A stretch of 64,000 bases of DNA from Streptomyces rubrogriseus (lineage in GTDB: Bacteria; Actinomycetota; Actinomycetes; Streptomycetales; Streptomycetaceae): positions 6,820,001-6,884,000 of the forward strand of contig NZ_CP116256.1 in assembly GCF_027947575.1 (NCBI RefSeq). The letters are read 5' to 3'. Made by a program: the position numbers and the translations under genes. The notes under the pieces are model-generated. The model saw only the letters and a program-made list of their open reading frames with translations, searched no databases and was not told where the DNA came from. This document shows positions 1 through 9,883 of the stretch, piece by piece (the first letter of the stretch is position 1; each line of letters begins with the position of its first letter).

Positions 1-290
1 GTGATCAGCCGGCCCATGGTCGACTTGCCGCAGCCGGACTCGCCCACGACGCCGAGGGTTTCCCCCGAGCGGACCTCGAAGTCGATGCCGTCGACGGCGC
101 GGACGGCGCCGACCTGGCGCTGCAGCAGGCCCTTCTTGATGGGGAAGTGCTTCTGCAGCCCGGTCACCTTGAGCAGGGTTTCGCCGGGGGCCGCACCCTT
201 GGTGAGGGTGGCGGTCCCGACGGACTTGCCCTCGGTGCCGTCGCTCTGCGCGGGGATGGCCACCGCTTCGTCCTTGGCTTCGTCGCTCAC
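1..290 (-). CDS. oppF: Oligopeptide ABC importer ATPase OppF (partial, C-terminus outside window)
   Basis: Cytoplasmic ATPase that would pair with OppD to power oligopeptide uptake. Only the first ~96 codons are present. The start is a GTG at 290 that overlaps the TGA of oppD in a GTGA, which indicates translational coupling. After a ~35-residue polar leader the nucleotide-binding domain begins ([15 protein letters not shown]), and the Walker A motif GESGCGKST is visible near the window edge. Signature and Walker B motifs lie outside, so activity cannot be judged. The assignment rests on Walker A, the position after oppD and the operon context. The gene continues beyond base 1. Confidence 0.9.
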   Translation of the reverse strand, partial: MSDEAKDEAVAIPAQSDGTEGKSVGTATLTKGAAPGETLLKVTGLQKHFPIKKGLLQRQVGAVRAVDGIDFEVRSGETLGVVGESGCGKSTMGRLI

Positions 291-1384
291 AGCTTCGGCG
301 CAATCTCTTCGGTCCAGATACGCTCCCGCTGCTCCTGCGACATGTGGCAGGCGGCCCAGTGCTTGCTGCCGACCTCGGTCAGCTCGGGGCGGACCGTGCG
401 GGTGACGTCGTCCTTGGGCACGTCGGCGTACGGGCAGCGCGGGTTGAAGGCGCAGCCGGACGGGAGGTTGATGAGGGAGGGCGGCGAGCCCTTGACCGGG
501 ATGAGGCGTTCCTGCTGGTCGCGGTCGAGCCGCGGCATCGAGCCGAGCAGGCCCCAGGTGTAGGGGTGCCGGGGCTCGTAGAACACCTTCTCGGCCGGAC
601 CGCGCTCCACGCACCGGCCGCCGTACATCACCAGGAGGTCGTCGGCCAGCTCGGCGACGACGCCCAGGTCGTGGGTGATGACGATGACCGCGGAGCCGAA
701 CTCCTTCTGCAGGTCCCGGATCAGGTCCAGGATCTGTGCCTGGACGGTGACGTCCAGGGCGGTGGTCGGCTCGTCCGCGATGAGCAGCTCGGGGTTGTTC
801 ACCAGCGACATCGCGATCATCGCGCGCTGGCGCATACCGCCGGAGAACTCGTGCGGGTAGCTGTCCACCCGCTTGTCCGGCTGCGGGATGCCGACCCGGT
901 CGAGCATCTCGACCGCGCGCCGCTTGGCGGTCTTCTTGTCCACCTTGTGGTGGATGCGGTAGGCCTCCACGATCTGCTGGCCGATCGTGTAGTACGGGTG
1001 CAGCGCGGACAGCGGATCCTGGAAGATCATCGCCATCTCGCGGCCGCGCAGCTTGCGCACGTGGTCGGGGTCGGCGGACAGCAGCTCGGTGCCGTCCAGC
1101 CAGATCTCGCCCGAGATCCGCGCCTTGCGCTTGCCGTACTGGCCGGCGGTGTGCAGGCCCATGATGCCGAGCGAGGTCACCGACTTGCCGGAGCCGGACT
1201 CGCCCACGATGCCGAGGGTCTTGCCCTTCTCCAGCTGGAAGGAGAGCCCGTCCACGGACTTGACCAGGCCGTCGTCGGTCGGGAAGTGGACCTTCAGGTC
1301 GCGTACTTCCAGGAAGGCGGTCGGCGCGGGCGAGCTGCCGGTGGGCTCGCCCACCGCTGCCCCGCTCTTGCTCAGTTCGGTCAT
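287..1384 (-). CDS. oppD: Oligopeptide ABC importer ATPase OppD
   Basis: 365-residue ATPase of a peptide/oligopeptide (Opp/Dpp-type) importer. Visible motifs in order are Walker A ([11 protein letters not shown]), signature ([15 protein letters not shown]), Walker B ([12 protein letters not shown]) and the C-terminal oligopeptide/dipeptide extension with its Cys pair ([13 protein letters not shown]). That extension binds an iron-sulfur cluster in some family members. The ATG at 1384 overlaps the oppB stop (ATGA), and the stop overlaps the oppF GTG, so oppB, oppD and oppF are translationally coupled. The ~30-residue leader before the ABC domain is poorly conserved in appearance. Substrate is inferred from family; it could be dipeptides or nickel-type ligands, but the ~600-aa binding protein next door favours oligopeptides. 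Confidence 0.93.
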   Translation of the reverse strand: MTELSKSGAAVGEPTGSSPAPTAFLEVRDLKVHFPTDDGLVKSVDGLSFQLEKGKTLGIVGESGSGKSVTSLGIMGLHTAGQYGKRKARISGEIWLDGTELLSADPDHVRKLRGREMAMIFQDPLSALHPYYTIGQQIVEAYRIHHKVDKKTAKRRAVEMLDRVGIPQPDKRVDSYPHEFSGGMRQRAMIAMSLVNNPELLIADEPTTALDVTVQAQILDLIRDLQKEFGSAVIVITHDLGVVAELADDLLVMYGGRCVERGPAEKVFYEPRHPYTWGLLGSMPRLDRDQQERLIPVKGSPPSLINLPSGCAFNPRCPYADVPKDDVTRTVRPELTEVGSKHWAACHMSQEQRERIWTEEIAPKL

Positions 1385-2379
1385 GCGAGCCTCACTCGGG
1401 GGTCGATCACGGCGTACAGGATGTCCACCACGAGGTTGGCGATCAGCACCGCGAGAGAAGTGATCAGGACGACGCCCAGGATGAAGGGCAGGTCGTGGTT
1501 CTTGATCGCGTCCAGCACCTTCTGGCCGAGGCCGGGGAGGCTGAACGTGGTCTCGGTCAGGATGGCGCCGCCCATCAGGGCGCCGAGGTCCATGCCGAGC
1601 ATGGTGAGCAGGGGGGTCAGGGTAGACCGCATCGCGTGCTTGCTGATGACGACCTGTTCCTTGAGTCCCTTGGCCCGCGCGGTGCGGATGTAGTCCTCGC
1701 CGAGGATCTCCAGCATGGTGGCGCGGGTGATCCGGGCGTACATCGCGGCGTACAGGAAGGCCAGGGTGATCCAGGGCAGGATCATGCCGCCGAGCCATCC
1801 GGTGAGGCTGTCCTCGAGCGGTACGAACTCGCCGTCGATCCAGCCGAGGCCGTAGGAGAAGATCGCCAGGCTCAGCAGACCGGTGAAGTAGATGGGGAGG
1901 GAGACACCCGCCAGGGCGACGACCATGGCGCCGCGGTCCCACAGCGTGCCGCGCTTGAGGGCGGAGAGCACACCGGCGGCCACGCCGAAGATCAGCCACA
2001 GCACGGCGGCACCGAGCGCGAGAGCCAGGGTCACCGGGAAACGCTCGGTCAGCACCGGCCAGACCGACTGCTCGGTCTTGAAGGAGTAGCCGAAGCAGGG
2101 CGCGGCGCATTGGGTCACGTCGCCGCCGGCCGCGTAGGTGCGACCCGCGAAGATGCCCTTGAAGAACTCCCAGGCCTGGACGAAGACCGGGTCGCCCAGA
2201 CCCAGCTTCTCCCGCACACCCTCGACGGCGGCGGGGTCCGCCTGCTTGCCGACGAAGTTCAGGGCGATGTCGACCCCGGCCCACTTGGGGACGAGGAAGA
2301 AGATGCAGAAGACCACCAGGATGATGACCACGAGCATCACTGCGGCGGCGAACAGCCGCCTGATGAGGTAAGCGAGCAC
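1381..2379 (-). CDS. oppB: Oligopeptide ABC importer permease OppB
   Basis: 332-residue inner-membrane permease. The N-terminal helix (residues ~5-30, very hydrophobic) is followed by the long extracytoplasmic loop typical of OppB/DppB. The permease core carries the EAA-type loop near [22 protein letters not shown], a classic OppB signature, and ends in a conserved terminal helix. It starts at a GTG at 2379 without a clear Shine-Dalgarno sequence. A strong hairpin lies between it and oppA, which suggests reduced read-through from the binding-protein gene. The stop overlaps the oppD start. Confidence 0.93.
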   Translation of the reverse strand: MLAYLIRRLFAAAVMLVVIILVVFCIFFLVPKWAGVDIALNFVGKQADPAAVEGVREKLGLGDPVFVQAWEFFKGIFAGRTYAAGGDVTQCAAPCFGYSFKTEQSVWPVLTERFPVTLALALGAAVLWLIFGVAAGVLSALKRGTLWDRGAMVVALAGVSLPIYFTGLLSLAIFSYGLGWIDGEFVPLEDSLTGWLGGMILPWITLAFLYAAMYARITRATMLEILGEDYIRTARAKGLKEQVVISKHAMRSTLTPLLTMLGMDLGALMGGAILTETTFSLPGLGQKVLDAIKNHDLPFILGVVLITSLAVLIANLVVDILYAVIDPRVRLA

Positions 2380-2399
2380 GGGTTGCGGCCCGCTGCGTC

Positions 2400-2434
2400 C
2401 CGCGGGCCGCCGGAGGTCGTCCGACGGCCCGCGG
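2400..2434 (-). terminator. Strong hairpin between oppA and oppB (attenuating or processing element)
   Basis: A 10-bp perfect inverted repeat (2400-2409 with 2425-2434) extends by four further pairs (2411-2414 with 2420-2423) around one mismatch. It sits in the 108-bp gap between the oppA stop and the oppB start and has no T-tract. Such hairpins downstream of a binding-protein gene commonly protect its message or partially terminate transcription, giving excess binding protein over permease. The role here is inference. Confidence 0.6.
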
Positions 2435-2487
2435 TCACGCCGCGCCGGCCTTCACCTGCCTTTCGTGCCGTACGGCGGGTGTACCGG

Positions 2488-4290
2488 TTACTTCTTGGGG
2501 TTCTTCAGACCGATGTTCACGAAGTCGTACATACCGCTGTAGGCGTCGGTGGTGTACACGTTCGCGATGTTGCTGGAGCGCCAGTTGATGAACTTCTCGA
2601 AGACGAAGGGCAGGTAGTACGCGCCCTCCATCACCTTGTGGTTGATCTCCGTGGCGATCTGCTTCTTGCCCGCGTCGTCCTTGGCCGTCAGGTAGTCGGC
2701 GAAGAGACCGTCGATCTTCGGGTCGTCGATCATCGCGAAGTTGTTGTTCGCGCTGTCGAGGATGTAGTCGCTGTGCCACAGCGGCAGACCGTAGCCCTGC
2801 ACGGACGGGAAGTCCGGGCCCCAGCCCATGATGATGATGCCGTAGCCCTTCTTCTGCACGTTCGAGGGGCTGCCGATGACGCTGGCGTACTGCGAGCCGT
2901 CGTACTGGTCGATCTCGACGTCGATGCCGACCTTCTTCAGCGAGGCCTGGAGGGACTCGGCGGTGGCGACCTCGACCGGCTTGTTGTTGCGGACCGCGAT
3001 GGTGGTCTTGAAGCCGTTCGGCTGGTTGCAGGCCTTCAGCTCTTCCTTGGCCTTCTCGACGTTGCCCTTCTTGTTGGCACCGGACATCTCGTACGGGTCG
3101 TACTTCTGACCCTCGGAGCCCGGGACGGCGGGCGGCAGCATGTTGGTGCCGATGTCACCGCCGGCGACCGGGCCGCCGCGCGCGGTCTGCAGGGAGACGT
3201 GGTCGGCCCCGTAGAGCACGGCCTTGCGGCAGTGGATGTTGTCGAACGGCTTCACGTTCTGCGGGAACGCCGCGTACCGGATGTAACCCGAGACCGGGTT
3301 GTCCAGGTTGGCCTTGTGCTCCTTCAGGGCGGTGGTGCGGCCCTGCGGGGACAGACCGGTCTGCGCCAGGTCGATGTCGTAGTCGCCGGCGATGAGGCGG
3401 GCGTCCATGTCGTTGGCGTTGGTGAAGAACTTGATCGTGATCTTGTCCGGGTACGCCTTGCGGACCGGGTCCGACGCCTGCTTCCACTCGGTGTTGCGGA
3501 CCAGGGTCAGGTCCTTGCCGGGGTTGTAGGACTCGAACTTGTACGGGCCCGAGGAGAACGGGTGCAGGCCGTACTTGGACTTGGTGTCCTTGTCCTGGCG
3601 GACCGGGGACGCCGAGGTCAGCGCGAGCATCTCCTCGAAGTCCGAGTTGGCCTGCGGCAGGTGGAAGACGATGGTCTTGTCGTCCGGCGTCTCGATCGCC
3701 TTCAGACCGAGCTTGTCCTTGGACGTGTCCTTGTACGGGCCCTGGTACTCGCCCTTGGGGTCGAGCACCTCCTTGAGGTACGTCGGGCCGCCGGACAGCA
3801 CGTCCTGCGCCCAGACGCGCTCGATGCCGTACTTGACGTCCTTGGAGGTGATCGGCTTGCCGTCCTCCCAGGTGACGCCGTCACGCAGGGTGTACGTGTA
3901 GGTCTTGCCGTCGGCCGAGACCTTGGCGACGTCGGTGGCGAGGTCGGGGGTGGTCTCGGCGCCGGCGGCACCCGGCTCGGTCTTGTTCGTGACCAGCTGG
4001 CGGCTGTAGTAGCGGGAGAAGTCCCACATGAAGCCGTAGTAGCCGCGCGTGGTGTCCCACGAGTCGGCGTCCTGGGTGCTGGCGAACTTCAGCGTGCCGC
4101 CCTTCTTGGCCTCGGAGGCCTGGGCGACCTTGTTGTTGGCCGCGTCGTAGCCGGCCGCGCCGTTCTTCGAACCGCCGCCGCTGTCGTCGTCGCCGCCTCC
4201 GCCGCACGCCGCCGTGGTCAGCAGCGCGGCGACCACTGCGGCAGCGGCCAAAGCCTGCTTGCGCCGCCCTGAGGTGCGTTGGGTAGTCAC
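2488..4290 (-). CDS. oppA: Oligopeptide-binding lipoprotein OppA
   Basis: 600-residue family 5 extracellular solute-binding lipoprotein, the peptide receptor of this importer. A basic N-terminus and hydrophobic stretch end in a lipobox (LTTAACG, Cys at about residue 29), followed by a Gly/Asp/Ser-rich tether. The mature part has family 5 features: a substrate-binding core beginning near TPDLATDVAKVSADGKTYTY and the DGVTWEDGKPITSKDV segment typical of OppA/DppA. The start is a GTG at 4290 preceded by GGAGG about 10 bases upstream. It lies between oppC and oppB, an order different from the usual oppA-B-C-D-F. Confidence 0.95.
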   Translation of the reverse strand: MTTQRTSGRRKQALAAAAVVAALLTTAACGGGGDDDSGGGSKNGAAGYDAANNKVAQASEAKKGGTLKFASTQDADSWDTTRGYYGFMWDFSRYYSRQLVTNKTEPGAAGAETTPDLATDVAKVSADGKTYTYTLRDGVTWEDGKPITSKDVKYGIERVWAQDVLSGGPTYLKEVLDPKGEYQGPYKDTSKDKLGLKAIETPDDKTIVFHLPQANSDFEEMLALTSASPVRQDKDTKSKYGLHPFSSGPYKFESYNPGKDLTLVRNTEWKQASDPVRKAYPDKITIKFFTNANDMDARLIAGDYDIDLAQTGLSPQGRTTALKEHKANLDNPVSGYIRYAAFPQNVKPFDNIHCRKAVLYGADHVSLQTARGGPVAGGDIGTNMLPPAVPGSEGQKYDPYEMSGANKKGNVEKAKEELKACNQPNGFKTTIAVRNNKPVEVATAESLQASLKKVGIDVEIDQYDGSQYASVIGSPSNVQKKGYGIIIMGWGPDFPSVQGYGLPLWHSDYILDSANNNFAMIDDPKIDGLFADYLTAKDDAGKKQIATEINHKVMEGAYYLPFVFEKFINWRSSNIANVYTTDAYSGMYDFVNIGLKNPKK

Positions 4291-4361
4291 GATCTCGGAT
4301 CCTCCGGATTAGATGAGAGACCCCGTGCAGGTGCCACGGGTCGCTTTGCGGTACGGCAGGG

Positions 4362-5369
4362 TCAGCGGGACCCCTTCGGGTCCAGCGCGTCGCGCACGCC
4401 GTCACCGAAGAGGTTGAAGGCAAGAACGGTGATGAAGATCGCCACACCGGGGACCACCATGTACATGGGGTCCGACTTGTAGTAGTCGATCGCGCTCGAG
4501 AGCATCTGCCCCCACGACGACGTGGGCGGCTTGACGCCCACACCCAGGAAGCTGAGCGCCGCCTCGGTGAGGATGTTGGTGGGGATCATCATCGTCGTGT
4601 ACACGATGATCGGCGCCACCAGGTTGGGCAGCAGTTCCTTGAAGAGGATGTAGAACCGTCCGGCCCCCAGCGACCTGGCCGCCTCGACGTACTCCCGTTC
4701 ACGCATCGAGAGTGTCTGACCGCGGACCACGCGACCGATGTAGGGCCAGCCGAAGAAGCCGATGACCACGATCATCATGAGCAGGCGCACGCCCGTGCCG
4801 CTCAGTCCGAGCATGTTGTCCGGCATGACGGAGACCAGGGCGATGATGAAGAGCAGCTGCGGGAAGGCCAGCAGGCCGTCCATGATGCGGCAGATGAGGG
4901 AGTCGACCCAGCCGCCGAAGAAGCCCGCGAGGACACCGAGGACGGTGCCGAGGACCACGGCGACCATCGCGGACAGGAAGCCGACCAGCAGCGAGATCCG
5001 GGCGCCGTGGACGATGCGGGCGAAGATGTCGCGGCCGTTGACCGGCTCCACGCCGAGCCAGTGCTCGCCGCCGAGGCCGCCCAGGGAACCCGTGGGGGTA
5101 CCGAACAGCGGGTCGATCATGTCCTCGTTGTACGCGTTGGGGTCCTGCCCGTAGAGCGAGGTGATCAAGGGCGCGAACACGGCGACCACGACGAGGACCA
5201 GCACGACGATGCCGCCCGCGAGGGCCAGCTTGTCCCGCTTCAGGCGCTCCCAGGCGATCCGGCCCAGGGAGCGCCCTTGTACCGACTTGGCCTCGGCGCC
5301 GGCGACCGCCGCTTCCTCTGCCGCACTCGGGGCCGCTTCCGCGGTCGGCTCGTGCAATGGTGCCGTCAT
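4362..5369 (-). CDS. oppC: Oligopeptide ABC importer permease OppC
   Basis: 335-residue permease partner of OppB. I chose the ATG at 5369 because it follows an AGAGGGG ribosome-binding site; an upstream in-frame start at 5462 would add 31 unconserved residues. After a ~45-residue Ala/Glu-rich cytoplasmic leader comes the OppC-type N-terminal helix (LALAGGIVVLVLVVVAVFAPL) and then five more predicted helices. The EAA loop (EREYVEAARSLGAGRFYILFKELLPN) is clear and the protein ends in the ALDPKGSR motif common to OppC/DppC. It is the first gene of the operon. Confidence 0.94.
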   Translation of the reverse strand: MTAPLHEPTAEAAPSAAEEAAVAGAEAKSVQGRSLGRIAWERLKRDKLALAGGIVVLVLVVVAVFAPLITSLYGQDPNAYNEDMIDPLFGTPTGSLGGLGGEHWLGVEPVNGRDIFARIVHGARISLLVGFLSAMVAVVLGTVLGVLAGFFGGWVDSLICRIMDGLLAFPQLLFIIALVSVMPDNMLGLSGTGVRLLMMIVVIGFFGWPYIGRVVRGQTLSMREREYVEAARSLGAGRFYILFKELLPNLVAPIIVYTTMMIPTNILTEAALSFLGVGVKPPTSSWGQMLSSAIDYYKSDPMYMVVPGVAIFITVLAFNLFGDGVRDALDPKGSR

Positions 5370-5683
5370 CTGGCAGGGACCCCTCTCAACCGGCGGTAGC
5401 CGGCCCGCACTTGCCGCTGTAGCGGCGTGATCAGTCCGTCGTACAAAGAGGCGAGCATCCACCCCTTGTTGCGGGAGTCTTCAACGCTTTGGCGATCTGT
5501 AGCCAGACTTGACGGGGAATGGATGCGCAACCGTGATGCTGTTTGAGGTGTTCCGTTATCCGGACAGTGGGTAACGGGGGCCGGACGCGGGCGAGTTGGG
5601 ACATCGGGGACAAGGCGGCGCTTTGCGTCGTCATCTACGCGCGAAGATCGCCTCTTCCGACGGGGCGAAGGACCCCGTCGCCG
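5370..5683 (-). promoter_or_regulatory. Upstream region of the opp operon (no gene seen)
   Basis: 314 bp without a convincing gene. It has locally lower GC around 5460-5580 and must hold the opp promoter and 5' leader on the minus strand. I could not identify a consensus -35/-10 pair. A 67-codon open frame here lacks coding bias and a ribosome-binding site. Confidence 0.4.
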
Positions 5684-6481
5684 TCAGTACCGGCTACCGG
5701 CCGGAGGGTATCCGTACCCGCCCGCCGGCGCCTGGGCGGGGGCCGGCGCGTGGGCCTCGCGGTCGTAGAACGGGCGCACGTTGGCGCGCAGCCACAGGGC
5801 GACCGGGTCGTGGGCGTCGGTCATCGCCACCGTCGACACCGGCAGCCCGTCCGGCACCGCGCCGACGGACTGCTGCATCATGGCGCGCACCGCGTCGACG
5901 GCCGGCGGGGAGGTGTCGTACACGTCCAGGCCGATGGCGAGGTACGGCGCCCCCAGCGCCGGCTGCACCCAGGCGCGGCGCAGCGCGCGGACCGCCGGGG
6001 TGCGGTGGGCGTTCTGTGCGAGCAGGGCGTAGAACTGGGGGATCTCGATGGCCGGTTCGGACAGCCGCAGGGGCCCGGCGGGCTGGCGGTCCAGGCCGGA
6101 GGCGATGCGGCGCAGGTCGAGCCAGGGGATGCCGACGCCGCCGCCGGGGGCGTGCGGGTTGAGCCACAGGCCGTAGTGGTCCGGGTACAGGGCGCGGGCC
6201 GCCTCCAGGCCGTCGACCACTTCGTACGACCGGTTCCAGCCGCTGGCCGAGAGCTCCTGGGCGGAGGTCACGCAGGGCGCGTAGCCGTAGCCCTCGACCT
6301 CCATGTTCCCGTACTGGGCGTCCGGGGAGCCGGCCTGGCCGTGCCACAGCAGCATCCAGACCTGGCCGGAAGTGGGGGTGGCGAGGGCGCGCAGCAGGGC
6401 CTCGTAGGCGTCGTAGCGCCCGGGCGTCACCTGGCGCAGCATGTGCTCGACCTGTCCGGTCGTGGTGCCGCTGGCGCTCAC
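5684..6481 (-). CDS. SseB-family protein, C-terminal-domain type
   Basis: 265-residue soluble protein resembling the enhanced serine sensitivity (SseB) family. It carries two SseB-like alpha/beta modules: an N-terminal one (VEHMLRQ through AQYGNMEVEGYGYAP) and a C-terminal one ending in the FYDREA segment. Its tail is Pro/Gly/Tyr-rich (last ~25 residues), probably disordered. It starts at a GTG at 6481 preceded by AAGGGG. The neighbouring gene at 6676-7443 ends with a similar FYDRD motif, so the two look like paralogues or a split pair. SseB function is poorly defined; overproduction alters serine sensitivity in E. coli. No catalytic residues are evident. Confidence 0.7.
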   Translation of the reverse strand: MSASGTTTGQVEHMLRQVTPGRYDAYEALLRALATPTSGQVWMLLWHGQAGSPDAQYGNMEVEGYGYAPCVTSAQELSASGWNRSYEVVDGLEAARALYPDHYGLWLNPHAPGGGVGIPWLDLRRIASGLDRQPAGPLRLSEPAIEIPQFYALLAQNAHRTPAVRALRRAWVQPALGAPYLAIGLDVYDTSPPAVDAVRAMMQQSVGAVPDGLPVSTVAMTDAHDPVALWLRANVRPFYDREAHAPAPAQAPAGGYGYPPAGSRY

Positions 6482-6590
6482 GCGTATCGCCCCTTCGAGA
6501 AGTTCCCCCGGTGTGGGGACCAGCTTAAGGCTCCGCGGGGTGCGGGGTGCCTAGGAGCTCGGGGCTCCTTGCCGTCCGGCGGGTGCGGGT

Positions 6591-6649
6591 TTCGTCGTGG
6601 TTGATCGCGCCCACGCGGCGGAGCCGCACATGTCACAGCCCCGGGCCCC
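6591..6649 (+). repeat. Dispersed intergenic repeat element, copy A
   Basis: 59-bp segment in the gap between the two SseB-family genes. It aligns without gaps over most of its length to the reverse complement of 34331-34389, with a 24-base exact core (6605-6628 matching 34352-34375). The core contains an inverted GCGGCGGAGCCGC motif. I recognise it as a repeat family widespread in Streptomyces intergenic DNA; the second copy here lies inside a coding sequence. Confidence 0.75.
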
Positions 6650-6675
6650 TTCAGGGCGTTGTCCTTGCCCGGCGC

Positions 6676-7443
6676 CTACAAGTCCCGGTCGTAGAACGGC
6701 CTGACCCTCTCCCGCATCCAGTCGCAGACCGGGTCCTGGGCCGCTTCCAGGAGGACCAGGTTGACCTGGTACTTCAGGGGGGACTTGGTGAGGGCCCGGC
6801 CCAGGGCGTCCAGCGGGAGGGTTCGGGCGTCGCCCTCCCAGTGGGTGAGTTCGACGCCGACGAACAGGACCGGGTCGGCGGTCTCGACGGCGGCCATGCA
6901 GCGGCGCGCGCTGCGTACGACGCCGGTGGCGGCGAACTCGGCGGAGGCCGCGGCCAGGAAGTCCACCGGGTCGTCCTGCCAGTCCGGCTCGAAGAGACGG
7001 ACCCGGCCGCCGGAGGAGGGCCCGTCCAGCGGGGTGCGCCCGGCCCGGCACAGCTCGGCCACGGCGGGCGGCGGCAGCGGGATGCCGACCACGCCCTCCG
7101 GGTTCACCGCGATGCCGACCTGCGGGGGCAGGCCGCGGGCGAACTCCGCGGCGGGGGCGATGGTGTACGCCATGTGCGCGCCCGCGACCTGGCGGAGCTG
7201 CTCCTCCGAGCTGAACACCGGCACGTAGGCCTGGCCGTCGATCTCCAGCGAGGGCAGGTCGAGGGGGCCGCTGTGCGGGCCGCCGCCGTTCGGCAGGGGT
7301 ATCCACAGGAAGCTGCGGCCGAGGACCTCCACGATCCGGCCGCCGGCCGACGGGATGCCGAGGGAGGCCGACAGCACCTCCTCCAGCTCGTTGCCTGGCC
7401 ACCCGCCGTGCGGGTGGGGGTGCGCCTGTGCCGGGAAGTCCAT
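6676..7443 (-). CDS. SseB-family protein, N-terminal-domain type
   Basis: 255-residue cytoplasmic protein with the SseB N-terminal domain signature: the ELEEVLSASLG opening helix, then FLWIPLP, DGQAYVPVFSSEEQL, and a VAVNPEGVVGIPLPPPAV-like strand-loop where a conserved Asn-Pro occurs. The C-terminal half resembles the neighbour's (WEGDARTLPLDALGRALTKSP to FYDRDL). It starts at an ATG at 7443 after AGGTAGG. It lies in a run of three minus-strand genes that point away from the glycine riboswitch. No enzyme function can be assigned. Confidence 0.75.
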   Translation of the reverse strand: MDFPAQAHPHPHGGWPGNELEEVLSASLGIPSAGGRIVEVLGRSFLWIPLPNGGGPHSGPLDLPSLEIDGQAYVPVFSSEEQLRQVAGAHMAYTIAPAAEFARGLPPQVGIAVNPEGVVGIPLPPPAVAELCRAGRTPLDGPSSGGRVRLFEPDWQDDPVDFLAAASAEFAATGVVRSARRCMAAVETADPVLFVGVELTHWEGDARTLPLDALGRALTKSPLKYQVNLVLLEAAQDPVCDWMRERVRPFYDRDL

Positions 7444-7522
7444 CTGCCTACCTACCGCCTGCCTGGTACCGCCGTTCGTGGCTGAAAGGCTAACCCGTTC
7501 GGCCCCGGAGCCCTACCGTGCG

Positions 7523-8191
7523 TCACCCCGTGAAGGCGATCCGGCGCAGGGTGTCGGCTGCCGCCCGGTCGAGGACGACCGCCGAGGAGCAGCCCGCGGG
7601 CAGGGTGCCCTCGGTCACCGCGCGCAGCAGGCGGGAGTTGGCCGTGCGGTGCCGCAGGAACGCGTACCGCGAGACGCCCCGGCCGCGCTCGCGCTGGCCG
7701 GCCAGGGCCTCGCCGGGAGCGACGTCGAGGAGCAGCAGGTGCAGGGTGCCGTCCCGGCGGCGGGCCTCGCGGGCCAGCCAGCCGCGCACCCAGGCCTGGG
7801 TGCCGCAGTCGTGCACGACGACGCCCTCGCCGGAGCGCAGCGCGCGGCGCAGTCCGGCGTAGTGGGCGAGGCGGACGAGGGGCCGGTAGAGCGTGTAGGG
7901 CAGGAGGCGCGGCATGCGGCGGTCCCAGCGGTCGCGGGTGTCCTGGGAGTCGATGCGGCCGCCGCGCACGGTGCGCCGCATCAGCGTGGACTTGCCGCTG
8001 CCGGGCAGGCCGGTGATCACCACCAGGTCCCGGGGTCCGAAGAGCAGGGCGTGCGGGCTGCGGCCGTCGCGGTCCCTCAGGTCGCGGACGACGGGTGCGG
8101 TCAGTGGGGCGCATGCCTCGGGGGCCGGGGCGGCCGGCTGCTTGGGCAGCGCGAGTCCCGAGGTGGTGGCGTACGCCGTGGTCCTGTTCAC
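7523..8191 (-). CDS. P-loop NTPase, predicted kinase (AAA_33/zeta-toxin-like)
   Basis: 222-residue protein. I chose the GTG at 8191 because of the strong GGGGAGGA site nine bases upstream; the open frame extends 39 codons further but without coding character. The Walker A motif (ITGLPGSGKSTLMR) lies near residue 60 and is followed by DSQDTRDRW, a typical substrate-side acidic segment of small predicted kinases. A later Arg-rich lid region (REARRRDG, QRERGRG) fits phosphotransferases of the zeta-toxin/polynucleotide-kinase-like group. The substrate is unknown. It is divergent from the riboswitch-controlled gcvT, sharing the 8192-8370 upstream gap. Confidence 0.65.
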   Translation of the reverse strand: MNRTTAYATTSGLALPKQPAAPAPEACAPLTAPVVRDLRDRDGRSPHALLFGPRDLVVITGLPGSGKSTLMRRTVRGGRIDSQDTRDRWDRRMPRLLPYTLYRPLVRLAHYAGLRRALRSGEGVVVHDCGTQAWVRGWLAREARRRDGTLHLLLLDVAPGEALAGQRERGRGVSRYAFLRHRTANSRLLRAVTEGTLPAGCSSAVVLDRAAADTLRRIAFTG

Positions 8192-8370
8192 CGTGATCGT
8201 CCTCCCCTGGGGCGGTACACGAGTACCTCCCCGTCGAGTGTAAAGAGAAGGTAATGCGCGGGTCTCGCGTTTTCGTTCGCTTACTGCCACAAGCCGGTTA
8301 CAGATCACGGTCTGCCACGGATCGCCCGGGCGTGCAATGATGGCGGCGCCAACTGCATACCGGCCGTTTG

Positions 8371-8580
8371 AATCCGCGCGGGAGAGTCCCCGGCCGCGCC
8401 GGGGCGCCGAAGGAGCAAGTCCCTCCCTTGAATCTCTCAGGCCCCGTTACCGCGCGGGCGAGGCACATCTGAAAAGCGGACCGCCCCCGACGGCGGTCCC
8501 ACCCAAGGTGCAAGCCCTGTTCGCCGTACTCCGGTGGCCGTGGCGAACCTCTCAGGTTCCGATGACAGATGGGGAGGACC
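8371..8580 (+). ncRNA. Tandem glycine riboswitch (two aptamers) upstream of gcvT
   Basis: Two glycine aptamer modules are visible. Aptamer 1 is bounded by P1 arms CCGCGCGG (8374-8381 and 8450-8457) and contains GGAGAG, GCCGAAGGAGCAAG and AATCTCTCAGGC, the conserved core strings. Aptamer 2 has P1 arms CATCTG (8466-8471) and CAGATG (8566-8571) and contains AAGGTGCAAGCC and CCTCTCAGGT. The short linker between the modules fits cooperative tandem glycine switches. The segment 8575-8596 (AGGAC pairing with GTCCT) could form an expression-platform hairpin ahead of the gcvT ribosome-binding site. By family knowledge this is an ON switch for glycine catabolism in response to glycine. Confidence 0.92.
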
Positions 8581-8617
8581 GACCTCGCCACGTCCTGTCC
8601 TGGGAGACGACCGACCG

Positions 8618-9727
<1,110 letters not shown>

Positions 9728-9736
<9 letters not shown>

Positions 9737-9757
9737 ACAGAAGCAGACAGAAGCAGC
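9728..9757 (+). repeat. Short tandem repeat across the gcvT stop codon
   Basis: Three 10-bp units of the type CAGAAGYAGM in tandem start with the final Gln-Lys-stop of gcvT. This is probably a slippage duplication with no evident function. Confidence 0.6.
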
Positions 9758-9883
9758 CAGCGGACACGGGGTGCCGCCCCTCCGCGGCTGCCCCCCTGAG
9801 TCACCCTTGTCACTCAGCGCTCCCTCGTCACCCCCTTCACCCCCTTCACCAGCCACTTCCTCGCGTACAGGAGAATTCAGGCC

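Noticed and set aside
1495..4272. 925-codon open frame on the plus strand across the opp genes
   Set aside because: It lies entirely antisense to oppB, oppA and part of oppC, all with recognisable motifs, and its translation is Val/Gly/Arg-rich without domains; a typical high-GC shadow frame.
5431..5634. 67-codon frame upstream of oppC
   Set aside because: No ribosome-binding site or third-position GC bias; the interval looks like a promoter region.
9780..9870. CACCCCCTTC-type repeats before gcvH as a possible regulatory array
   Set aside because: Short, imperfect and C-rich like much intergenic Streptomyces DNA; no spacing regularity to support a binding array.
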